Shown here: one piece after another, positions 23,031-34,700 of the stretch | Numbering within the stretch: position 1 is the first letter of the stretch | Layout of the letters: each line of letters starts with the position of its first letter | Origin: Hygrophila difformis | Taxonomy: Eukaryota; Streptophyta; Magnoliopsida; Lamiales; Acanthaceae | Assembly: GCA_030278955.1 (NCBI GenBank) | Contig: JAOANR010000001.1 | Coordinates: 45,100,890-45,164,889 of the forward strand | Reading direction: 5' to 3' | DNA: 64,000 nt | Position numbers and translations under genes: made by a program | Notes under the pieces: model-generated | Told to the model about the DNA's origin: nothing | Databases searched by the model: none | The model's input: only the letters and a program-made list of their open reading frames with translations

Positions 23031-24585
23031 TTAATTGGTTTTACTTGAATTTATTGAGGCAAAGTATATATATTAAGATACGAAGTTAGATTATAAAATC
23101 TAACATTATTGCAAACAACTAATTACAAAGGAAAAATGGAAAATAAGGGTCTTGGACCCTTATCGTTTCCTTAGACTAAAAATAGTCTAAAGAATTTTTT
23201 TTTTCTTTTTTTTTAAATTGTCAAGGGACCAAAGGATAGAATTTTCATAGGCTATTGAGCCTACAAAAGAGATTTTGATTTTTAATCACTATGAAAGTGA
23301 TTGAAAACATGTGAATAGGGGGATGGATTATTCATAGATGATGAGTGAATGCACATGATGATAGTCACAAATATTAACATGATGCAATGGACTAGGAAAT
23401 ATTAAAAACTACCATACACACAAAAAGACTATTTTTAGTTTTATAGAAAGTGTTGACTTGTTTATTTAATAAAATTGGGGGTGTAAGTGGTCCCCCATTT
23501 GAATTTTTGTTTTTGGGGAATGGGAGTTAATGAGTGAGCAAAGTTGCTACACTTTGTTTATTCCCCACATGTCCCAATGGTGAACAAGTCAAACACTAAA
23601 GAAACAAAACATTCTACAACCTTTTGTCTTTCTACACACAAATACCATGCCAACAGTACTTTGAAAAAGCATTATGTCAGGAAAAATTTTGGCATGGTTT
23701 TGTTTGTAATCCAATGTTTCCAATTTTATACAAACATTAATTTTTCAGTAGAGTTTGCAAGGTGTAGCAAACCAGATTACCCACAGAATCATTTATTCAA
23801 CAAGGCTCTCACAACACAGTAGCATGCAAACACAAAAGTAAAGACTACGCAGTCAACTCATGCCAATATTTTCAAAATTTTGCCAATAAATCATGCTTCA
23901 AAATGCATCAATCACAGGTTCAATCAATCATCATGCTTATTCAAACACATTCATCAAATACCCAATGTACAAAATAACACAGTGGTTAAAGGAAAAATAA
24001 CCCCTGTGTTTACCAACTTCACAGATCACAAGACACAGTCCCAGATAACAAAGCGCACACACAGACACACAAAAATATAGACAACAATTACACAATGGAT
24101 AGAGATATGATTTGAAGGGTTTTGAGACCCAAATTTTCGAAAATAAACAACATCCCTAAACACAGGAAGCTCGAACATCAACAATGGCAGTTTGAATGAG
24201 AAAACAGGTTAAACCCTAGTTCGCCCTATTCTGTTCTAAGTCGTTTCCGACCATGCCCACTACATTACGAACACATTCCGACCATCCTCAACACAAAAAA
24301 AGTCTCTCATTTCCTTCCCCACCCTTGATTTCGCAAAAAACAAAGAAAACCCAAAACTGGAACTTCACGAAACAGAGTGCCAAATTGAAAATGGGAACTT
24401 ACCCTTTACTCCCACTAGGATTAGAAGATGAAGACACCATTTTGGAAAGCTTTGGAAAGATTTGGAATGGAGCAAAGTACTGGTTGGAGCTCTGGTTTCG
24501 CGAAGAAGACGAAGTTCGCGAGAGGGAATCAGAAAAATTTTCTAAGTGTGGGAAGGTGAAAGTGAGAGGAAAGAGGGGGAAAGGG

Positions 24586-24593
24586 TTTATATA
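24586..24593 (-). promoter_or_regulatory. TATA box of the F-box gene (element B)
   Basis: TATATAAA on the reverse strand, about 150 bp before the exon-1 ATG and directly after the palindrome array. It matches the element A layout. Confidence 0.65.
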
Positions 24594-24604
24594 GGAATGT
24601 GGGA

Positions 24605-25210
24605 CAGAGAGCAATTCGGTTTAATGGAAACCGCATCATCAATTCGGTCTATACCGAATTGATGCAGTTTCCAAATGTTTGTGAGGGATTCGGTCTCTAA
24701 GTCAATTCGGTATATACCGAATTGGCTTGTAAAACGAATTGAGGGATAGGCACAAACAACTCACTGCAATGCGATATTTGGAATCAATTCGGTTTATACC
24801 GAATTGACCTAAGACCGAATTGGAGTGGGAAAACCGAATTGAACACTTAGAAGAAATTAGGGGGTGCTTTTGTGAGGTAATTCGATTTATTCAGGAAATT
24901 CGGTATAGAATGAATTGACTTGTAAACCGAATTGCTCACTTGCAAGAATAAATGGTGCCTTTTGTAGATCAATGCGGTTTATTTAAAATTAATTCGGTAT
25001 AAACCGAATTGAATAAACCGAATTGCTACTTGACAATATTAACAAGGAATGCCTTGGATGATCAATTCGGTCTTTTACAATCAATTCGGTATATACCGAA
25101 TTGATTACACCGAATTGTTAAAATTACTAAGGCAACATGTCTGATGCGGTTTGTTTCAAATAATGCGGTATAAACCACATTGATTTGAGACGAAAATTAA
25201 ACCGCATTCA
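24605..25210 (-). repeat. Palindrome array upstream of the internal promoter (element B)
   Basis: About seven units with AATTCGGTATA(A/T)ACCGAATT-type cores, near 24640-24665, 24703-24724, 24785-24806, 24897-24920, 24990-25012, 25082-25103 and 25162-25182. Each is accompanied by extra TTCGG(T) or ACCGAATT half-sites. The B-type core is used here as in the B LTRs. Confidence 0.85.
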
Positions 25211-25531
25211 ACACTTGGAAAATTTTTGAAATTTTCCAGTTTTTACCATTTCTAAAATTATGCATTATCTACAAATTAAACATACTGAGCATGCATATTT
25301 ACACATCAATATTATTCTACAGTAAATTGCTTGCATAAATTAGGTTGGATCAACACTTATATTTTATGGATTTATTTCGGGTTTTAAATTTCTTTAAATT
25401 CCGAAATTAATTTCCATTAAATTCATTATTAATCCGACCGGGAACCTGTTTTTGAACCTTTATTTTTCTTTATGTTGGTTCCATGAATTCCTGCAAAGCA
25501 AACATAAGAAAATTATTAGATTTTCTCCAAA

Positions 25532-25573
25532 TATCAACATCCTCACATTTAGAGTCTTAGTACTCTAAATGTT
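25532..25573 (-). promoter_or_regulatory. Hairpin plus PPT-like motif after integrase (element B)
   Basis: On the reverse strand ACATTTAGAGTACT and AGACTCTAAATGTGAG form an inverted repeat followed by GATGTTGATATTTGG. It corresponds to 1932-1969 of element A. Confidence 0.65.
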
Positions 25574-25659
25574 TAGTTGATGTTTAGATACGTATTTTCC
25601 AGGAAAAAGAATATGCTACTTAATAAATAATTATATATATATATATATTTATATATTTA

Positions 25660-27033
25660 TTAAGCATAAGCCGGCTCTGAGATAATTTGGACTTCTTTTT
25701 CGGGGTCGAACTATCCTAGATACTCCTTCAATCTCTGTCCATTCACCACCAGCTCTCCCTTGTCAGTTCGGATCCTGACAGCTCCACTCTCAAACACGTG
25801 TAACACTTCGTATAGTCCTTCCCATCTGGATCTAAGCTTTCGGGGGAACAAGTTCAACCTAGAATTGAATAACAAGACATTTTGGCCAACATAGAAGTGT
25901 TTAGATTTAATACGATGATCATGTAACTTCTGGGTCCGCTCTTTGTAAATCCTCGAGCTTTCATAAGCTTGCGTACGTATTTCCTCAATTTCATTGAGAT
26001 CCAACTTGCGTTTGCCCTGAGCAACTCTTGGGTCAAAATTAAGCGTTTTTACGGCCCAGTAAGCCTTGTGCTCTAGTTCTACGGGCAAGTGACAGGCTTT
26101 TCCGAAGACAAGCCTATAAGGGGACATCCCAATGGGAGTCTTGAATGCAGTATGGTATGCCCATAGAGCATCATTGAGCTTACGTGACCAATCTTTACGG
26201 GTTATCCCTACCGTGGCTTCGAGTATATGTTTGATTTCGCGGTTTGATACCTCGACTTGACCACTGGTTTGGGGATGGTAAGGCGTGCCTATCTTGTGGA
26301 GAATCCCAGTTTTGCTCATAAGATTTGCAAAAGCTTTGTTAACAAAATGGGTTCCTCCATCAGATATGATTACCCTCGGTACACCAAATCTGTTGAAAAT
26401 GTTACCTTTCAAAAATTGGATGACTTGGTGACCAACATTGGTTGGCAGTGCAACCGCCTCAACCCACTTGGACACATAATCGACAGCTACCAAGAAGTAG
26501 TGGTTCCCATCAGATGTCGGAAATGGTTCCATGAAGTCAATACCCCATACATCGAAAATCTCAAAGGTGAGAATTCTTTTTTGAGGCATTTCATCCCTCT
26601 TGGAGATATTCCCTAGTCTTTGGCATCTGTCGCAAGCCTTAACAAACGCCTTGCAATCCTCGTAGATGGTAGGCCAATAGAAACCACACTCGAGCACTTT
26701 ATGAGTTGTTCGAGTGGGGCCATGGTGACCTCCATATTCCGATTCATGGCACTTTTTAGCGATTTGATAAGCCTCGTGCTCAGTTATATATCGTCTAATA
26801 ATCGAATCCGCACAATGCTTGAAGAGATAAGGATCTTCTCAGAAATAGTTGACTACATCTCGGTTGAACCTTGCTTTTTGCCTCTTGTGCTGGAATGGTG
26901 GGGTTATTCCACATGCTAAAAAGTTAGCAATGTCAGAAAACCATGGACAAGCTTGATCATGAAGGTGCAAGGCAAACAATTGCTCGTCCGAAAAATTTTC
27001 ATTGACGGCCAGTTTAGTTTTATCATTTTCTAT
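25660..27033 (-). pseudogene. Integrase of element B
   Basis: The zinc-finger part ([20 protein letters not shown], then CDRC) is readable just upstream of 26697. The DDE triad is present: D in GIDFMEP, D in SDGGTHF, E in SGQVE. The C-terminal region ends in [15 protein letters not shown] with a TAG at 25711, after which the frame continues to TAA at 25660. The region between RNase H and the zinc finger carries stops. It is nearly identical in layout to the element A copy. Confidence 0.88.
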
Positions 27034-27576
27034 TCAAGACAAATGGTCAGCAGCACCATTGTCTCTGCCTTTTCTATCTTTTATTATGATGTTGAATTCC
27101 TGCAACGGAAGTACCCACCTGATTAATCGAGGTTCGGCATCTTGTTTGCTAAACAAGTATCTCAGTGCAGAGTGATCTGTGTACATTATGGTTTTCGTAC
27201 CAATGAGGTACTGTCTGAATTTATCAAACGCGAAAACCACAGCATACATCTCTTTCTCCGTGGTGGTGTAAATGACTTGGGCTTCATTCAGGGCATGACT
27301 TGCGTAATGAATTACACAATGTCTCATTTCCTTATGTTGCCCAAGAACTGAACCCATGGCAAGATCACTTGCATCGCACATTACCTCGAAAGGTATTGAC
27401 CAATCGGGTGGTTGCACTATTGGAGCAGAAATCAACATCTTTTTGAGCGTGTCAAAGGCTTGAACACACACTTCATTTATTACGAAAGAATTTTCTTTAC
27501 AAAGTAGGTTAGTGAGCGGCTTGGCAATTTTAGAAAAATCCTTAATAAATCTCCTGTAGAAACGGGCATGCCCCAA
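27034..27576 (-). pseudogene. RNase H domain of element B
   Basis: CDASD, TEKE, YTDHSALRYL and the terminal ADHLS motif are all present, so the catalytic set is complete, unlike in element A. RNase H removes the RNA strand during reverse transcription. The preceding MGHARFYRRFIKDFSKIA is the usual connection segment after RT. Confidence 0.9.
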
Positions 27577-28478
27577 GAAGCTCCTAACCGCTTTTATTGA
27601 GTTGGGTAATGGAAGGTTGGAGATGACTGAGACCTTGGCTCAGTCGACTTCGATGCCTGCGCGCGAGATGCAGTGACCTAACACTATTCCTTCGGTGAGC
27701 ATGAATGGCACTTTTTCTAGTTCAAAACTAGGTTAGTGTCCTCGCATCTTCTTAGTATCTTTGCATGATTGGTCAAACATTCATCAAAAGTATATCCATA
27801 CACAGATAAGTCATCCATGAAAACTTCAATGCATTTTTCGATAAATTCTGAGAAGATACACATCATGCATCGCTGAAAAGTGGCAGCCGCATTGCAAAGT
27901 CCAAAAGGCATGCGCCTGTATGCAAGAGTTCCATATGGGCACGTGAAAGTAGTCTTATCATGATCTTCGCTAGCTATTACAATTTGATTGTAGCCTGAAT
28001 ACCCATCCAAAAAACAGTAGTACTCCCTCCCGGCCAACCTCTCAAGCATTTGATCAATGAACGGCAAGGGGAAGTGATCCTTCCGTCTAGCGGTATTGAG
28101 CTTCCGGTAGTCAATGCAAACTCTCCAACCGGTCATTGGCCGTGTCGCCACTTCTTCTCCTTGCTCGTTTGTCGTTATGCACATCCACCCATGCTTAGGT
28201 ACTACCTGCACTGGGCTATCCCATTTGCTGTCAGATATAGGGTAGATGATACCAGCATCTAAGAGCTTAATAACTTCTTTCTTTACCACCTCTTGCATGT
28301 GGGGGTTCAGACGTCTTTGCGGTTGCCTTGAGGGCTTGTACTCCTCTTCCATTAAAATTCTGTGCATGCAAGCAGAGGGGCTTATTCCTTTTATATCAGA
28401 AATGGTCCATCCAATTGCATGTACATATTTCTTGAGAATGTCTACCAGAGCTTTTTCTTGTTCTTGTGTCAGCTTGGT
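27577..28478 (-). pseudogene. Reverse transcriptase of element B
   Basis: Typical Ty3/gypsy motifs occur in order: WDSPVQVVPKHG, GWRVCIDYRKLN, KDHFPLPFIDQMLERLAG, CFLDGYSGYNQI, FGLCNAAATFQRCM and the catalytic box FMDDLSVYG. Frames are broken at both ends (stops near 27717 and 28480). RT copies element RNA into DNA. Confidence 0.92.
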
Positions 28479-29644
28479 TTACAGAATTACCGGTAATCTT
28501 TTATGTTCAGCGAGAAAAACGTACTTAAGATGATCCGGAAGTATTTTAAGTTCAAGCTCTAGCGGACATTCAATGGAAGGCAGTAATTTGCGAGAAATGG
28601 ATGGGAGTGAAAGATCAGGTTTACCTTCAGGACCCTGTGTCAATACAGGGTCCACTTCCTCGTCTGTGGTGCTCTCCTCCTCCTCCGGAGTGAATTCAAC
28701 ACCGTCAAACTCTTCACCGTCAAACTCCTCCTTGCTCGGCACCATCAGGCATCAGTACCTTTTTGAAACTTTGTCCGACATCAAAACCACAGAGTCTATG
28801 CTCTCATCCTCACACCTACCTTGTATTACATAAAATTTGGAACAAGTTTCCTCAGATGGAAACTTCTGCAGCTGCTCCATGTCAAAGGGGATTTCCTCGT
28901 CATCGACCCTCAATGTGACTTTTCCAGATATTGCGTCAATCAATGCACCGCCGGTGGCCAAAAACGGGCGTCCCAAGATAAGTGGCATTTCAGAATCCTC
29001 ATCAATATCGAGGATGATGAAGTCAACCGGGAAAAGAATCTGACAGGTTTTGACTACCACATCCTTGAGGATTCCTACGGGCTGGGTGATCGATCTGTCT
29101 GCGAGTTGCAGTTTCATCTTAACTGGTTCAATTTCTCCAAGCCTTAGGCGAGCTGCCATGGCTAGGGCATTACGTTGATGCTGGATCCTAGATCAGATAA
29201 CCCCATACTCACTTTGGCCCTTCCGATTTGTACTGGCAACGTGCAACATCCACGGTCCTCTTTCTTTTCGGACAATTTCCTCTGAACTATGGCACTGCAT
29301 GTGCTGTTGAGAATAATCACCTCCTCCTGCTCTACCTGTCTTTTTCCTGAAATCAATTCTTTCAAGAACTTAGCATAGATGGGCATTTCAGAAATCATTT
29401 CCACGAGAGGGATGGTTATCTCTACAGACTTTAATCTTTCCAGAAATTTCTTGAATTTAAGATCATGTTCCTTATTTTTAAGACATGCAGGGTATGGTAC
29501 CCTTGGCATGTACTTATTATTATCAATTTTTGGTGGCAAAGGGAAGGAAGTTGTACCTTCACCCGTACAGCTTTGCAGCTGCAGCCTGCGAATTAGCTGC
29601 ATCTGATTTATCCTTTGCCAGCTCAATACTTTCATCCCCTTCAA
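28479..29644 (-). pseudogene. Aspartic protease and linker of element B
   Basis: The core reads GLSDLGSSINVMP, with the DLGS active site typical of Athila-type proteases in place of DTG/DSG. The flap side ILGRPFLATGGALID follows. A stop at 29162 splits it. An acidic linker (EEEESTTDEEVD) precedes RT. Protease cleaves the Gag-Pol precursor. Confidence 0.88.
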
Positions 29645-31443
29645 TCATTTCCTGTTCCTTGTCAACCTCCACTGATTCATTTCCTTTCATAGCCTTTTTC
29701 TTTCCAGATCCAAAAATTCCTTTCAGAGTCTTACCTCCCCGCAATGTGATTGTTTTACATTGCGGGTTGGTTTCAGTACTACTTGGTAGTGTTCCCTTCC
29801 CCCTGTTTTGCAATTCCTTAGCCAACTGAGTGACCTGTGTCTCCACATTTTTGATTGACGACTGCAGTTGCTGGTTTATCTCCCTTTAGTTGGAGATAAA
29901 CTCGGTCATCATGTTCTCCAGGCGAGATGGTGGCTTTTGATTGAACTGTTGGTTCTGATCAGGTTGGGCTTGGAAGTTCTGGAAGTTCTGTCCCTGATTC
30001 TGATTGGGTCTTTGTTAGATGTGGGGCTGGAAATTCTGATTCTGGTTCTGGAAGTTTTGCACTCTTTGTTGAACAAATCCCTGATTCTGTGGCCTGAAAT
30101 TTTTCTGAGGGTTTTGGTTTGCAAACTGGTTGGGTTGGTTCGGCTGAGATAACAAATGCACATTAATTGCATTGTTATTGGAGTAGGAGAGGTTTGGGTG
30201 GCGTTTTGGAAACTCCCGGCATAGTTACAGCTTTCGGTAGATATCTGTTGACATGTGTCAGTTGGATGTGGTCCCTGACACAGCCCACATACAACTCCTT
30301 GTTGTGTCTGTGCTTGGCTTGAGGATGCTCCTGCCTGCGATGTACTCGCTCCCTTTCCTTGATTCAGCTGAATAGCAGCTACCTGTTCCTGCAATTTTTC
30401 AAAATCTGTTTTCCCCTCACTTACAGCAAAAACTTTCCTAGGAGGGTCAGCTTTCCTCTCATCATCGTTCAGAAGGAATATATTTACAGACATGGTCTCA
30501 ATCTTTGCCCATGCTTGTTCCATGGGCAAGTGGAGTAAGTGTCTCCCTCCAGCTGCATCTAGCATCATTCACCATGAGTGGGTGAGTCCTCCATAGAATT
30601 TCCTCAGTTGTTCCCATGGTTGGTATCCGTGTTGGTGGCATCTCCTTAAGAGGTTGAAGAAGCTCTCTTTGGCATCATAGAGTGACTCGTCTGGCTTCAT
30701 TTTCGCTCGTCCTTCCTCCAGTTTTGATTCAGGAAAATATTTCAACAGAAAGCTCCTAATAAATATGCCCAGGTACTCCTCTGGTTGATAGGCAATGATT
30801 TGTACCAATCCCTAGCTCCACTAAACAAAGAGAAAGGAAACAACATCAGTCTTATAGCATCAGGGGATACCCCCTGATTCTTGATTGTGTCACAGAGCTC
30901 CAAAAAAGTTTGAAGATGATCGTGCGGGTCCTCATGATTTGCACCGCAGAACTGATTGTTTTGCACAAGGTTAATGAGTGCAGGCTTCAGTTCAAGGTTC
31001 CGTGCGGCAAATTGTGCTCTCCCGGGCCTGTTCAGATAAGGCTCCACAATAGGCTGCATAAAGTCAGCTGCTGCCTGCTGTTGCTGATTTCCCTGTTCTG
31101 CTTGATTTTGGTATTGCTGGTGGTAATTTGGATTCTTTTGGAACATGTTGTCTGGATCATGAGGGTTGTTCTGAAACTGGTCTTGATTGAAAGGTTGATT
31201 CTAGTATTGCTGGTTTGGCAAATTTTGGTTTTGGTGGTTATGTTGGTTTAGAGGTGGTGGCGGTTGGTGGAATTGCTGGTAATGTTGCTGATCGAGATTA
31301 CGTAGGTTCTCCTCCTCGTTAACACGATTCGGATGCTCTACTATATCCCTATCAGCTCCATTACCTGGGTTATTCAATGGTTGGTCATGGATGGGTGGTT
31401 GACTTATGGGTAAGATCGGGAGAATGTTCTGGTTGTCTGCCAT
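29645..31443 (-). pseudogene. Gag of element B
   Basis: It starts at ATG 31443 (MADNQNILPILPIS) with a Gln/Asn/Pro-rich N-terminus. The Gag core contains QFCGANHEDPHDHLQTFLEL and FSLFSGARDWYKSLP, as in the retrotransposon Gag family (PF03732). A zinc knuckle VVCGLCQGPHPTDTC (CX2CX3HX4C) follows, then a Gln/Asn-rich stretch and ITLRGGKTLKG before protease. Stops at 31201 and 30569 and frameshifts near 30800 and 30180 break it. Gag packages element RNA. Confidence 0.88.
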
Positions 31444-31717
31444 GTCCGATAGATCACTACTTGTGGTTTCAGGGGAAGTACGAGTCTATGCCTCCCGTTC
31501 TTTCCTCCGTCTTGCTGGGGCCCTCAGTTGTCGAGCAGTCCTTTCTATTTCTAGATCGAACGGTAGCTCAGGTAGTGTATCCTTCCTCCGTTGCATAAGC
31601 AGCTTGTATCACACTTGACAGCACCTGCACAACCTCCAGGTTAGTAATGGTTCAAGAGTACATACAAAGACTATCTATGAGTAAATCAGGAGTGTAATTC
31701 TGTTAATAAACGGCGCT

Positions 31718-31738
31718 GCATCCTCCCCGGCGGCACCA
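31718..31738 (-). promoter_or_regulatory. Primer-binding site of element B
   Basis: Directly after the LTR end TTTCA the reverse strand reads TGGTGCCGCCGGGGAGG. This resembles the TGGCGCCGTTGCCGGGGA site complementary to tRNA-Asp used by Athila-type elements, with a small deletion. It fixes the inner 5' LTR border. Confidence 0.7.
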
Positions 31739-34700
31739 TGAAACTTTTGACAATTTCCCACTATATGAGTATTTTTAAGAAAATAGAATAATCCCGGTTT
31801 GATTTTTAGTTATTGAAACCAATTATGAAGATGGAGTTGGGATTAGGGATATGTTTATAGGTTGTCACATTTTTATATACTCATGTAGGAAACGGTGGCC
31901 CGAAAGCACACGGTGTCCAAAAATTACAGTAATTTATAGTAAGACCGGATCGTTCACTGGAGGATGTGCGATAGAAGCAGGGCCCACGTCATTTACTAAG
32001 ATTTTCCACTCGGTTACTCGATTCAATCTTCGCATTGGTTTCTAAAGATACTTGACAATAATTTAAACTAAACTATGAAAGCAATAAAATTATTCTACAA
32101 TGCATGGTAAATTTATTCAAGAAAGCAATCAAATCTATTCTACAAAAGCAGATAAAGTTATTCTAACAAAGCATTAAAATTATTCTAAGAAAGCATGTAA
32201 AATTATGCTACACTATCTAGAAAGCAAATCTAAAATGTGACAGAAGTGACAGGGAGGAAATAATAAAGATTGGACAAGATTCAGATGAAACACCATTAAA
32301 CTTCCATTTTAATTACGCAGATCTTTGCTTGGGATAGTTCGTCAATTAGCTAACTCTCATGCTTTCTACACTATGTTCCCTTTAATAGACAGGTACTTAC
32401 AGCGAGAATTTACATGCTCTTAAGACCTCAAAATCTAAGATACCACAAATTAATAACTGCCCCTGTCGAGGTATGTTATTTATCTATGGTGGTTAAGCAA
32501 CACCTAACATATCATAGTTGATATGCCAAGTACTCCTATCATTCCCCCGGTCACGCCCAAAGTTTCAAATCAAGTCCCAAACCATTCCATAACTCTTAAA
32601 CCTTACAACCGGCGGCCAATCTCTAATTCTTCTGAGTGACCTCTATAAAAGCATTTAAAAGAAAGTAGTAAAGAAAGCAGTAGGGAAAGCATTTAAAATC
32701 CTATCACTCGGAAGCTTCAAAAGTTATCTCATTCCGTTAGTATAAAAGAGCCCCTGGTCTTGGTGACCAGATGCAGATGAAGAACTCCCCAAATATCAAT
32801 AAGCCACAGGGCTCACAACATATGGGTAGTTATGAGATACAAACTAAATGAAACATTTCCATAGATGAATCTGCTCCGGATGTACTCACTCAAGACTCAA
32901 TTCTAGGCTTTGGCAGAAGAAGATGGCAGTTGAAAGAATACTCAACCCTACCTTAGAAATTAACCAAGGCCTACATGTTGTTCCTCCAGTATTATTTAAC
33001 ACATCTCATCTACACCCAAGTGGACATTAATTTGATGCGATATCTAATATAAGATATCCAACACATAGCAATTTTGAGAAACCAATTGATATTTGAAAAT
33101 CATTCCCTACACAGGTTCTAAACTCTCAATTAAAACACTGATCCTTTCAGTCTAGTTGAGACCTAATCACTGACTCTGTTTCTAAGTTCTCAAAATCAAC
33201 CCCCAGTAGAATATGAGTTAATCATAACTGTCGAATTTATCCCTTACTCAGATCCGGATTTTATAAAGGAGTTTTTGTTGGAAATACATTATGCACATCT
33301 GGTTTAGATCAAGACTTCTATGTCCAAGGGGAAGGATCCCAAAATAATATTGACCACAGTATCTACATAATAATATCATGCATACATGTATATGAGAAAC
33401 CAAAATAAAATACCCCAAAATATATGGTGGGATTAGACAGAATTTAGTACACAAAGAGGAATTAGCCTTGACATAAGAAGAATTTGGCTAAAAAGAGTGC
33501 CAGAAATAATTGAGGTTGTCCGGACTACAAACAACTCCTATCCGGTTCTCAAGTATTCCAGATGGAATGATTTTTAGACAGTGAGGAACCCTTAACGACA
33601 GTGATCGCTATCATCGAGAGTCCTACTATCCATGAATGAGGAAAACCCACATGTTTTCTTACTAAAGTATTATCATAACAGTGTTGATCGACACTGTCTA
33701 ACATTACCGTAGCTTGAAATTCAGGTTTGAAATTAAGATAAAGAAAAGAAAACTGTATCTAATTAGGAATTGGCTGAGTGGCTAATCGTTATCTCTATGA
33801 AGAGACCTTTTTGCCGAAGCTTCCTCCAATCTCCAATCAGACCATGCAAAATAATGAGCAATAATTAATACACAGAAGACGAGCTAATCGTTATTCCGGT
33901 GAAGGGACCTTTTTGCCAATATTGATCTGTGATATTCCTTATTACCCATTCATACACACAATAAAAAGATGAAATTAAAAGAATATTTTTGGTATTATGT
34001 GAGTATTAATCACACAATAATTTAGACACTAACGGTTGAGATGTGTAATGGACAAAATTAGATGAACTGGGCTTAAACCCATGCAACTTACACAACTCAA
34101 GAAAATAAAATATTTTTGGAGTTTTAAAAATAAAAAGAGGAGGTCAATTCGGTTTACTGGATTAGATGCAGTATAAACCGAATTGAAAATGCATGAGGAT
34201 AACATCATTGTAAGAATGCGAAATAACATCATCTAATTCGGTTTGTCTAAGCAATTCGGTATAAAACGAATTGGACAAATCGAATTGATGAGGTTATTCC
34301 CTTACTCATATCTGGCTAAGGCATCTAATTCAAAATGAGGGTAATGCGATTTGCCAAGGAAATTCGGTATAAACCGAATTGGCAAACCGAATTAGATTGA
34401 CACGAAAAATAAACTAAGGCATGAAGGGATGGGTATGCATACAATGCGATCTCAGACGTCAATTCGGCTTGTATGGGTAATTCGGTATAAACCGAATTGC
34501 CTTAGACCGAATTGCATGCAATTTTCACATAAGTGTATTTTTGTGTTCACAAATATCAATGCGGTTTCTAAGCTGATGCGTTTTATGATAGATGGGATTG
34601 ACCCCATCACTCATTTCACATCAGTGTTATCTCGCAGCCATACTTGTGAATATTTTGTGGATAATAACAGTATACATATTCAGTGGGAAATAGCATGGTT

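Larger units (their letters stand above)
22902..24402 (-). other. Intron of the element B F-box gene
   Basis: It has a GTAAGT donor and a TTTTCAG acceptor. It is homologous along most of its length to the element A intron. A GAA/CTT microsatellite (22927-22969) lies just before the acceptor, and a hairpin plus PPT-like motif lies at 22993-23030. Confidence 0.8.
22247..24440 (-). pseudogene. Spliced F-box protein gene carried by element B
   Basis: Exon 1 (24440-24403) encodes MVSSSSNPSGSK and ends in phase 2 at GG|GTAAGT. Exon 2 starts at 22901 after CTTTTCAG, and the frame joins exactly. Exon 2 opens with GNISLDERTN and then LLDLPLELLGEILSRI, a clear F-box (LP.EL...IL.RI), followed by DDIKK and KRTC. 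The frame runs on through YKRCELE, a helical region (KELLQKCVEAENYNLQLQAA, IEDNHKASIFVRGLMLL) and a Cys-rich end (CPRIR, CLPC) to TAG at 22247, 230 codons in all. The layout resembles plant At2g35280/At1g67623-type F-box proteins. In-frame TGA (22777-22775) and TAA (22471-22469) break it; both could be C-to-T changes of CGA and CAA. F-box proteins link targets to SKP1-cullin ubiquitin ligases; the target here is unknown. Confidence 0.8.

Noticed and set aside
24253..24594. + strand open frame over the element B promoter and exon 1
   Set aside because: It is antisense to the TATA box and leader exon, and its apparent similarity to the 2761-3015 reverse frame of element A only reflects the conserved leader.
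29379..29829. + strand open frames across Gag/protease of element B
   Set aside because: Shadow frames of the coding strand with no domain or conserved start.
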